A stretch of DNA of 64,000 nt from assembly GCA_051530055.1 (NCBI GenBank), contig CM121341.1:2790001-2854000 (forward strand), in the 5' to 3' direction. Numbering within the stretch: position 1 is the first letter of the stretch; the number at the start of each line of letters is the position of its first letter. Positions 34,301 through 43,639 of this stretch are shown one piece after another. A model generated the notes under the pieces. The model worked only from the letters and a program-made list of their open reading frames with translations. It did not search any database and had not been told where the DNA came from. The stretch is from Neoechinorhynchus agilis. Its lineage: Eukaryota; Acanthocephala. Both the position numbers and the translations under genes were made by a program.

Positions 34301-34848
34301 CACCGCGGGTGACCGTTCGGATGTTCAGTTTCTGCTTCCCGGCTTGTCTTTGTTTTCGGTCGAACTTCAAAATTAACTTTCTGATCTCTTGCGAATGATT
34401 GATTACGGCAGTTTGACGAGTCCTTCCTTACGAAATTGAACTCACCTTCATTTTTCGTTTCATCACAGAAAAATCGACTGTGTTCCCGATTGCAGCTCTT
34501 TATTAAATTTATGAGTGCAACATCCACTTCAATTGATTCGGTAGAAGAACTTAACTGTTTGGAATTTCTAAGATCGCAATCGTCTAAATTTTCCTTATCG
34601 GAATGATCAACGTCCACGGATTCCACGATCTCTTCATCGATTTTGTGATCTATTCTAACATTTGAAACTGAATCTTCTTTAAAATCACAAGCTGCATCGT
34701 GTTCAGAATTATTAAGTTCACTATCAAAAATCGGATGCTTTTGAAGATTTGCATTTGGAAAAGTATTTATTTCTTCTAACGGGTTTTGATCAGCTTCTCT
34801 GGTGGTTTTTTCGGATTCCTTCCGATTTCTGCACCCACAAACACCCAT
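34300..34848 (-). CDS. Small acidic protein with an MGVCGC N-terminus (copy 2)
   Basis: Reverse copy of 6485-7033, with the same 182-aa product: MGVCGCRNRK start, acidic Ser/Asn-rich body, end EHPNGHPR. The GTGAGT donor after DETKNE is preserved, so a spliced form ending in the hydrophobic tail encoded just beyond 34300 is possible. In that downstream tail the two copies differ by small indels. It lies between the direct repeat at 34021-34300 and the RTE endonuclease at 35585, on the opposite strand to the latter. Function unknown; membrane anchoring by fatty acylation is inferred from the first residues only. Confidence 0.5.
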   Translation of the reverse strand: MGVCGCRNRKESEKTTREADQNPLEEINTFPNANLQKHPIFDSELNNSEHDAACDFKEDSVSNVRIDHKIDEEIVESVDVDHSDKENLDDCDLRNSKQLSSSTESIEVDVALINLIKSCNREHSRFFCDETKNEGEFNFVRKDSSNCRNQSFARDQKVNFEVRPKTKTSREAETEHPNGHPR

Positions 34849-35584
34849 AACCAATTGTCTCGCTCAATACACCAAATCACCTCGGTCAAAAATGTGATTG
34901 GTATCGAATATAGGAATGGGAAACAAATAACTGATTATCTGTTTTTGCCGAGACTATGTTAAAAAAATATTATTCGTATCAGTATTTAGAGTGTACAATT
35001 GCGAATAGCTTTTTGCATTGACTAAAAATATGATCTTCTCTTTGTTCACTGTCACAGCGCATTTAGGGTTTTTGATGACAACAATCGATTCTGAATTTAG
35101 CAATAACCTTTTGACACCTGTAACAAATATTCAATAGTCTGTAAAATTCAGAATGTTTTCTCACAAGAAAACAAAGAGAATTTACAAGTTTTTCAGGAAT
35201 TAAAAAGCGACTTACACACATGCGTCGCTGAAGAAATCGTTGGTTTTTCATTAGTAAAATTTCCTTTCGAAGAGTAAAATATTTACCGGTATTAATCTGT
35301 TGAAATTTTAATAGTCTGTGAAATAAATAACCCAGCTGTCGGGGTGACTCGGTGCCGGTCCGAAGCCCAGACAAATGGGGGGGGGGGGTTGGCGTCATCA
35401 AGGGCACCCGGGAGTAAAATCTTGAGCCAAAAACACATCAGCAATGTCAAGTCTAATACCTCCAATCGATCGGGCTAGGGCGTTCCCTTCATGCAACGCC
35501 AAACCCGGCGCCCAGGGTTTGTGAAAAATTATTCGGGGATCAACGACGGGTCTGGCTAAAAAGCGAGTCGCTTTCAAAATACGA
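34849..35584. other. Spacer between the MGVCGC gene and the RTE element
   Basis: Contains a short dispersed repeat copy (35160-35300) and a run of nine G (35379-35387). No gene supported. Confidence 0.4.
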
Positions 35585-37215
35585 ATCGGCGCCCTGAACG
35601 TAGTTTCAATGAGGGAGGAAGCAGAGAAGTGGCCGATTTGATGAGGAGGAGAAAAATTGAAATTCTTGGGGTCCAGGAGATCAGCTGGGAGGGAGGAAAA
35701 GCTAGAGAATTAGGCGACAGATTTAAACTGTTCTATAGTGGAGGAGCAAGTGGTAGAAACGGAGTAGGCGTCATAGTATCAAAGGACCTCATGGACAACG
35801 TCGTAGAGGTGACACGAACAAGCGATCGAGTAATGGCGATGAAGGTATGCGTTAACGGCGAAGCCACAGCAATAGTTTCTGCGTACGCCCCACAAGTCGG
35901 TTGCAGTGAGGAGGAGGAGGAGGAGGAGGAGGAGGAGGAGGAGGAGGAGGAGGAGGAGGAGGAGGAGGAGGAGGAGGAGGAGGAGGAGGAGGAGGAGGAG
36001 GAGGAGGAGGAGGAGGAGGAGAAGGAGGAGGAATTTTGGCTGGATTTATGGGAAGTGACAAGGCCCAGGGAGGGTCGATGCGTGATAACCGGAGAGCGAA
36101 TTCATGGAGGACACCGTGTAGGATCAAGGAAGGCCGAGAGTGTAAGACTATTGGTTTACGCAACAGCGTTGGAATTGCGTATTTCCAATGCGAGAGAATA
36201 TCAGAATCAGCGAGGACCAACGAGGATTCATGCCCGCACAATCGACGCAATATTCGTGCTAAGGCAGCTGTATGAGAGGTTCAGTGCCCGTTGCACAGTG
36301 TGTTAGTCAATTTGGAAGGGCATACAACACGGTCCCTCGAGATTTGGTGTGGGCATACCTCAAGAGAAGGAATTGTCTCGAAGACTGTCGCCGCGATCCA
36401 AGCGATGTATCGAGAATGGTTCACCTGCGTGCGATGCCACAGCGGAACGACCGACTATTTCCGAGTCTCCGTGAGCCCATTCTTGTTTGCGATCGACATA
36501 GATGTCCTAGGAAATGCAGAAAGAGAAATGAACGCATCATGGGCGATATTACTCGCGGACGATTTGGTGCTCACAGCTAGGGACGTAGACACGCTCAGGA
36601 ATTTGATAGAGAGTTGACGAAAGCGATTAGAGAGCAACGGATTGGGAGTGAGCAGATGCAAAACGAAATACATGGGGCATCTTCAAATATTTGGGCAGCC
36701 TGTTTAACATGCAATGTGAGCTCGCACCAGATATCGGACAAAGAGTTCAATGCGGGTGGAACAACTGGAAGAAGACAATAAGCATCCTTTGCGATAAGCG
36801 TCTCCCAAACAAGTTTAGAGGGCGGGTGTACAATGCAGTAGTGCGACCCGCCATGCTCTACGGAGCAGAGACGGTGGCTACGAAGAAGGAAGACGTTCAA
36901 CGATTAGCCGTCAACGAAATGTGGATGCTGAGATGGTCCGCAGGATTGACATTCAAGGATCGAGTGCTCAATGATGGGGTGCGGAAGCTGTTTGCTATCG
37001 ACCCGATCGAGGAGGCAATCGCTAAGAGGCGGATGCGATGGTACCTGCAGATGACACAAGCAGATGAAGACGCCTGGGTGAAGAGCGCACGGAGAATCGA
37101 GCCCGAGGGGAAAAGGAGAAGAGAGAGGCTTAAGAAGAGGTGGGAAGACAGTGTAAGCGGGGATTTCAAGACGCTGGGAAAGGAGAAGAACAAAGACGAA
37201 AACCAACAATGCTGA
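35585..37215 (+). mobile_element. RTE-type retrotransposon (family B), internally deleted and frameshifted
   Basis: Endonuclease: RIGALNV start (35585), MADLMRRRKIEILGVQEISW and GVGVIVSK. A glutamate run encoded by a GAG microsatellite interrupts it at 35909-36030. After LRISNA the sequence jumps to RT (RGPTRIHARTIDAIFVLRQL, the template-grip block), so the end of the endonuclease and the start of RT are deleted; the left arm keeps that endonuclease end. RT continues in shifted frames: AYNTVPRDLVWAYL, then LLADDLVLTA (36540-36575; LADD in place of YADD). The C-terminal part (36691-37215) is open and holds AMLYGAETVA and RRMRWYLQM. Not functional as seen. Confidence 0.8.
35909..36030. repeat. 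GAG trinucleotide expansion inside the RTE endonuclease
   Basis: About 40 consecutive GAG units encode a long glutamate tract. The left-arm copy (5400-5430) has only a few units at the same place. Confidence 0.95.
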
Positions 37216-37270
37216 AAAGAACGACCTCTCAAGTGAGAGAAAAGTTCAAAGAAATGTTGTTGTTTTGTAA

Positions 37271-37553
37271 AATAAATAAATGTTGTCTGGCAAGAAAACA
37301 AAGAGAATTTACTATTTTTAAATTAATTAAAAGGCGAGTTGCACAAACACATCGATAAAGAAATCGTTGGTTTTTCTCAATAGTTAAAAACTATTAAGGC
37401 ACATAAAATCTTCCATTTACTGAAGAACTTATAGCATATAGATGAGAATTCGAAGTCATTTCTTACAAGTAATTTTCCAATATATAAAAATTCCGATGAG
37501 AGAAGGAACATCATTTTTAAAAATACTGCAAAAATATTTTATAAAAGCAAAAA
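37271..37553. repeat. Direct repeat, second copy (partner 34021-34300)
   Basis: Second ~280-bp copy, following directly after the RTE C-terminus. The left arm shows one such repeat (about 7020-7310) joining an RTE end to an MGVCGC gene, as expected at the junction of tandem units. Confidence 0.85.
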
Positions 37554-37799
37554 TCTGTCTCAATAACTGGCTACAGAAATATTGTTTGGTTGCATGATTC
37601 TCGAGTGTGGACAGCGTCCAGCACATTTCTTGGGGAAAAAGTGTGATTTTTGACATTAAGTGGGTACACATTTTTTGGACGAGTGACACTCTTCGAGTGT
37701 GGTTGTAACCGTTTAAAGGAGTTCTATAAAAGCTTCCTCGTTATGTCTTGTTTATGAGGTTTCCTCTTAAATGACCTTTTTGTATAAAGATGAACAGTT

Positions 37800-37893
37800 T
37801 AAGAAAAGGTTAAAAAGGATAAGTCAAATTAACGTCGCAAAAATACACGTCGTTCAGTCGTGCATTTAAAAAACGATTTCGGCCACAAACACC
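37800..37893 (-). pseudogene. Relic of the MGVCGC gene 5' end
   Basis: On the minus strand the ATG at 37893 gives MGVCGRNRFLNARLND, then a stop within 30 codons. The first five residues and the surrounding gggtgtttgtgg match the MGVCGC gene. It lies about 340 bp beyond the second direct repeat, roughly where a third unit's gene would be. The match is short. Confidence 0.4.
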
Positions 37894-37923
37894 CATACAA
37901 AAAATTCTCGATTTAATCCGTAG

Positions 37924-38279
37924 ATGGGATCACACCAATCGCGAACTGCCAAATATCATGTAAAATTAATTGCCGATAAAGTGTCAGATGCAAACAAAAA
38001 TACATTCAAGAGTATTGTTATAAACATTTTTTTTTGTTGTTTAAATTAAATTTAGGCAAATCGAGATTGTCTGATCATCAACATGATGGTATCAATCACG
38101 CAAAATCAAAACGAAGCAATAAGGTTACACCCATTAAATACATCCGGATTAATTCCAATCGACGTAGGAGTCTTTGCCGAGCAGATAGATTCTCAGTTTC
38201 TAATCGCCAACGAAGAATTGACATGAAGAAAAGGTCGGGTGCTACAGTTGTGTATATGGGAGATGAGCGATTAGTCTAA
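37924..38279 (+). CDS. Small basic protein, two exons, 103 aa, possible N-myristoylation
   Basis: Exon 1 (37924-38011) and exon 2 (38056-38279) join across a 44-bp GT-AG intron (GTATTG...ATTTAG) to exactly 104 codons with the stop. The product starts MGSHQSRTAKYHVKLIADK, a Gly2/Ser6-type myristoylation pattern, and is basic throughout (KSKRSNKVTPIKYIRINSNR; INSNRRRSLCR), ending GDERLV. The intron length matches others in the window, which supports the model. It lies just outside the inverted-repeat arm and is divergent from the MGVCGC relic. No family recognised; membrane association is inference. Confidence 0.5.
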
Positions 38280-38845
38280 TTGACAAAAATGTTGGCGAAT
38301 TATCTTTATTAAAAATTAATCAATGCACTAATTGCATGTCCGAAGGATTAAAATTGAAAGTCATTTTTGAAGATATTTTAATTCTAAGAAAATAGACAGT
38401 CATACTTTTAAATGAACAAATTACAAAAAGAAATCTTAAATTGTCGACGGTTTCTGTGATAACAATTCTCTTTTTTTCCTTGGTTAAACATTTGAAAGTT
38501 CGCCTTTAAAAGCAGTTTAATTAATCAGATTTAATAAGTCTATTAGAGTAAAGCTATATTAGAAAATTCAATACAGTTTTCAGCCATTAAAAAACCCAAC
38601 CTAAATGGTTAAAAATGGGACCCGTAAAGCGGTCTGAAATATCAATGAGTTTAGCTTTTCTTCAAAAGCACAAGAAAGATTGAATTCTTCATTGTCCTAT
38701 GGCATTAATAATTCACGTTTGTATTATTTGAATCAGGAAAAAATATTGTTGGTTCACTTTCAATTCGGTTTATTTATTTTTTAAAAGATTTAAAAAAACA
38801 AAACAACAATACAAAACCTAGCATACATAATTTATAGTTTCTTCG
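38280..38845. other. AT-rich spacer
   Basis: No gene or repeat recognised. Confidence 0.4.
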
Positions 38846-38851
38846 ACGCCC

Positions 38852-39860
38852 CTATTCATCGGCGCTGGCCAAAATGCTAGCCGCATTGCCCCGCTGCACC
38901 GCAATGCTTATTTTTTGCGCCAAGAACGAAGTCGATCTTGGCTCTCCAGTTGCCGCGTTGATTCGTTTCCCCAAGACCTTCACGAGGGCTAGTGCCGACC
39001 CTCCCAAGGTACGTTTCCACACCGAAGGGGACAAATGGTAGTTTCGGATTAGCTCCCGGTATTTCGAGCATTTCCGCTCCTCTGCCGCCGTCGCCGCTCC
39101 TCCTGGACCTTTTTTTCGAGTGGATGATGTTGGAGTTTGCCAACGTGTCCACACACATTGCATCCCACAACAAACATTTTCCCTCCCGCCAAGGAAATAC
39201 GGTCACGCCATCAGGGCGTCTTCCATCTAATCTACAAAGATTAGTGAGTTCTAGAATGTTTGGGGGGAAAGCGTTTTTTGGGTCCTACTCAGAATGGCAT
39301 TGATTTCAGCATGCCTTGGAAATCGTCCCGATGACGTCTTGCATATGAGACCGAAGAGTCCACTATAGTGCCGCAGCGGCAGCGATGCGGGATGCAAATC
39401 GCTAGACCTAATCTCAAGGATACTGCGATCCTGACGATTGAATCAGCAAGGAGATTTCCAAGTTTCCCAACAGGGAGAGCATTCAGCCACGCTCCCGACT
39501 CCTTCGTGGAACAGGCTACCAACCGGACCTGAGACACCTCATCCAGAAGATCTTTGAAAGAGTTGTGAATCTTCTGAACAAGAGGAATGTCCCAAGACGA
39601 CTGTTTGCATTCATTTGCGGGGAGCTGGTTGATGCCTGTCAATTGATGCCATTGAGATAATCCTGTTTCAAAGATCGCATCCTTCAGTGATGTGCCTAAA
39701 ATGGCATCGACATAGACTTTACTTGCCCGGCAAGAGGAGAGGAAGGCAGGTAAAGCGACGTCTGAAGTGGTGCGCACTCCCAAACCACCATAAGCCGTGG
39801 GAAAAGTAGCCTGTCGCCAACCTGTGTCAGAAAATTTGACTATTTTATATATTTTTTTGT
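38852..39860 (-). pseudogene. Family-C retrotransposon C-terminal half, broken
   Basis: The upstream part on this strand (39860-39300) gives TGWRQATFPTAYGGLGVRTT, LPAFLSSCRAS, LPVGKLGNLLADSIVRIAV and PHRCRCG. The downstream part (39230-38855) gives VTVFPW-like and LLWDAMCVDTLANSN sequences, then FVPFGVET and AVQRGNAASILASADE with a stop. The order matches the RT thumb and C-terminal endonuclease region of 29892-32664, but it is a different, more diverged copy with a break around 39290. Confidence 0.75.
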
Positions 39861-40780
39861 ATAAAAAACCGAAAAAGCGAAAATGACTAAGGATAAAGTA
39901 AAAAATAATGAATAAACGTGACAACGTCTCCTTTTTGACAAATTGACCAAAGATAAAAATTAAAAATACATGTCATTTACATAAATTTAAACTGCATACA
40001 ACATATTTAATATGTGAACGAGAATTACAATTCTAATAAAAAAAGGGTAACTTCTTTAAAAACAATAATAAGACCTTTTTGGATATTTGAGCAATATATT
40101 TGCGAAAGCCAGGTTGGCTCAAATGTTCAAATAAACGCTTTAATAAATGAAATTTTAGGAATATTTTGATATTCTTGGCATCTGATATAGAGATCCCCGA
40201 ACCACGAGAATCCAGCGAACCCGAACCATACAATTGAAAGCAGCTAAAAACTTTTTTGATGACTGATAAAATATTTATTATCCGGGGGATTATGATCACC
40301 ACATCGTCAAATCATTTTTATTTCAGAAAATGTTCTAAGACTTTTTTTAAAGTTCGTTTAAGCGTAATAGAAAGCTGGAAAATGTAAAAATCCAAGCTAA
40401 AATTGCTAGATAAATAAATATAAAATCCTCAAATGAAGTTCGAAATAGAAGAATTTAAATTTTCTGTTCATTATATGAAAGAAAAACAAAGTAGCAGGAG
40501 ATGAAAAGAAAAGCGGATCAGCGACTAAGGTCATCTCGAACGTCGTTAAAGTCGAAAAAGAAGAATTTAAATTTTCTTTGTATTCTATGAAAGAAAAATC
40601 GAGTGGGCTCTGAGGAGAGACGCCGACGCCGGTTTCGATTATTTTTCGGCAACAAGGCCACGTTTGCGCAAAGTGAATCCAAATCAGATCGCGAGCCATA
40701 ATTCGCCAGGTTGAAACAGTAGACAAAAGCGAATAAGACGAAGTTTAAACTGAATCTCAAAACATAGAACCTGAAATGAA
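39861..40780. other. AT-rich spacer with a partial foldback element and a short duplication
   Basis: At 40275-40305 ttatccgggggattatgatc resembles the foldback termini at 19402-19528. Two copies of gaagaatttaaattttct lie at 40447 and 40561. Minus-strand frames here overlap satellite edges and are not credible genes. Confidence 0.45.
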
Positions 40781-40782
40781 TC

Positions 40783-42640
40783 TGAGGAAAGACCAACCTT
40801 ACAAGCACTCCCGGAAGCAATAAACACCAATTCCCACCCGAACGAACCTTCCAACCCAACCGGATATTCTCAAACGAACGGACAAATTCTCACCCGAACG
40901 AACGTCGCCCGACTTTATAGTCCCATTCGAATAGACAGCCCTCCGACCAGATATTACCACCCGAACGGACATCCGTCGACTGGATATTCCCATCCTAACG
41001 GATACGCTTTCTTTGAACAATTATGAACCTGAATGCTTATGAGGACCCAAAGGTACATGGGTCCTCCTATTCTTTCTTTGTATTTTCAACAATAAACGTG
41101 TTATTATTATATCTTAAGCAGTAATTTAGGCGATCAAATAAAACCTGCGCTCTCGGATATCATGACGTGAAATCATTCTGAGGAAAGACCAACCTTACAA
41201 GCACTCCCGAAGCAATAAACACCAATTCCCACCAGAACGAACCTTCCAACCCAACCGGATATTCTCAAACGAACGGACAAATTCTCACCCGAACGAACGT
41301 CGCCCGACTTTATAGTCCCATTCGAATAGACAGCCCTCCGACCAGATATTACCACCCGAACGGACATCCGTCGACTGGATATTCCCATCCTAACGGATAC
41401 GCTTTCTTTGAACAATTATGAACCTGAATGCTTATGAGGACCCAAAGGTACATGGGTCCTCCTATTCCTTCTTTGTATTTTCAACAATTAACGTGTTATT
41501 ATTATATCTTAAGCAGTAATTTAGGCGATCAAATAAAACCTGCGCTCTCGGATATCATGACGTGAAATCATTCTGAGGAAAGACCAACCTTACAAGCACT
41601 CCCGGAAGCAATAAACACCAATTCCCACCCGAACGAACCTTCCAACCCAACCGGATATTCTCAAACGAACGGACAAATTCTCACCCGAACGAACGTCGCC
41701 CGACTTTATAGTCCCATTCGAATAGACAGCCCTCCGACCAGATATTACCACCCGAACGGACATCCGTCGACTGGATATTCCCATCCTAACGGATACGCTT
41801 TCTTTGAACAATTATGAACCTGAATGCTTATGAGGACCCAAAGGTACAAGGGTCCTCCTGTTCTTTCTTTGTATTTTCAACAATAAATGTGTTATTATTA
41901 TATCTTAAGCAGTAATTTAGGCGATCAAATAAAACCTGCGCTCTCGGATATCATGACGTGAAATCATTCTGAGGAAAGACCAACCTTACAAGCACTCCCG
42001 GAAGCAATAAACACCAATTCCCACCCGAACGAACCTTCCAACCCAACCGGATATTCTCGAACGAACGGACAAATTCACACCCGAACAAACGTCACCCGAC
42101 TTTATAGCCCGACCCGAATAGACAGCCCTCCGACCAGATATTACCGCCCGAACGGACATCCGTCGACTGGATATTCCCATCCTAACGGATACGTTTTCTT
42201 TGAACAATTATGAACCTGAATGCTTATGAGGACCCAAAGGTACAAGGGTCCTCCTGTTCTTTCTTTGTATTTTCAACAATAAACGTGTTATTATTATATC
42301 TTAAGCAGTAATTTAGGCGATCAAATAAAACCTGCGCTCTCGGATATCATGACGTGAAATGATTCTGACGAAAGACCAACCTTACAAGCACTCCCGGAAG
42401 CAATAAACACCAATTCCCACCCGAACGAACCTTCCAACCCAACCGGATATTCTCAAACGAACGGACAAATTCTCACCCGAACGAACGTCGCCCGACTTTA
42501 TAGTCCCATTCGAATAGACAGCCCTCCGACCAGATATTACCACCCGAACGGACACCCGTCGACTGGATATTCCAATCCTAACGGATACGCTTTCTTTTAA
42601 ACAATTATGAACCAGAATGCTTATGAGGACCCAAAGGTAC
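40783..42640. repeat. Satellite, ~395-bp unit, five copies
   Basis: Units begin tgaggaaagaccaacc at about 40783, 41173, 41573, 41969 and 42364. Each has an inner block of imperfect cccgaacgaac words, a hairpin word gaggacccaaaggtacatgg with its complement, and an aataaacgtgttattattat end. The minus-strand frame MGISSRRMSVRVVISGRRAV repeats with the unit and is a by-product. Inverted copies are at 60120-61180. Confidence 0.95.
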
Positions 42641-42859
42641 ATGGGTCATTTTTTCCTTGTAATCTCCAGAGTGTGGATTTTAGACCTCGATAAATGCGAT
42701 CAAAGTTGTGCCTCCGTAATCAACCGGATTTCAAAATAAAATCATTTTAATTTCTTAGCCACAAAACAACCAGTAAAAACACTCTGTTTCGTAGGACAAA
42801 CACGGAAGAAACGGACTGCAAATTACCACTGTTTTTTCACAACAAATGATGCAAACTAC

Positions 42860-43140
42860 GGAAACTGTTGAAAGTATTTGCAAATTTGTTGAATCAGCAG
42901 AACCGTCTAATCCTCGTCGTTAAATTGTCGGTATTTAAGGATTTTTTAATAAGTCTTCATCCGGTAAAGAGTTTATTAAAAACGTTCTGTGATCCTCGCC
43001 GATTTCAGCTTTTTCAAAAAAATTCAACTGGTGAAATGATTATTTTGCTTTCACACGAATTTCGTCGTAAACTTTTTATCTGGATTTCAGCGAGGGAATT
43101 TGGTACTTGTAAAAAAACTCTTTAATTTTATACTTGATTT
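42860..43140 (-). repeat. Diverged reverse copy of the ~325-bp repeat family
   Basis: Shares ccggtaaagagtttattaaa and the reverse of the ttcgtcgtaaactttttatc region with the array at 51020-52130, on the opposite strand. Confidence 0.7.
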
Positions 43141-43189
43141 TAAGTAGAATTTCACCAATTTATTGTTTGAAGATATAAACATAATTATT

Positions 43190-43340
43190 CGCCTTCCTCG
43201 TCCTCAATTGTCGCTCGAATGCTTGCAGTGTTGCCTCTCAACACGACGATGCTGATATTTTGACCTTGTATCACCGGTTATAACCTGAAGGCGTCGCTTC
43301 AGATCCCTCGGGAGTTGAAGAGCGTCGAAATAAAACAAAC
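43190..43340 (-). pseudogene. Family-C RT extreme C-terminus
   Basis: The minus strand reads GQNISIVVLRGNTASIRATI, then an acidic end and stop, matching the ISIAVQRGNAASI end of the other fragments. Confidence 0.55.
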
Positions 43341-43639
43341 CAAAATTTAGGGTTGTAAATATTGCGTTCTTTCGCAGTCAGACGTTATTTACGTCATCGG
43401 TCTTTGAAATGCTCACAATTCTAATTTTGTTCAATTAGTGGACAAACGTGGCATTCGGAACTGTTAGATGGTAAAGTGAAGGTTTATTCGTACTGAAAAT
43501 TTTATTCAAATGGTCTTTAAAGAATATTGATTTTCCTTCCATTGATTATCGCATGTTCTAAGGATATTTAGTGAATCTTTACGGCTCACAAAAATCTTAG
43601 GTTAAGAATCCGTGATTTTTAGAGATAAAGATTTCAATC

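Larger units (their letters stand above)
29467..37560. repeat. Right arm of the large inverted duplication (partner 5190-11965)
   Basis: Contains all blocks of the left arm plus the RT body (30145-32260), the RT middle of the RTE element (36190-36610) and the repeat at 33930-34180. The boundary on the left is at an attctcgag word shared with 11950-11965. Confidence 0.9.

Noticed and set aside
35905-36040. Glutamate-rich domain as a functional acidic region
   Set aside because: It interrupts a retrotransposon endonuclease and is nearly absent in the twin copy, so it is a repeat expansion.
35852-36250. Minus-strand ORF with a long proline tract
   Set aside because: It is the complement of the GAG microsatellite in the RTE element.
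34021-37553. LTR retrotransposon bounded by the 280-bp direct repeats
   Set aside because: The enclosed element is RTE-type (non-LTR) with no gag, protease or integrase, and the repeats continue into neighbouring unit remnants, so tandem duplication fits better.
40799-42642. Repeated minus-strand ORFs of 73-86 aa (MFKESVSVRMGISSRR type)
   Set aside because: They recur once per satellite unit, are low-complexity (Arg/Ser/Val/Gly from the cccgaacgaac words) and have no independent coding signal.
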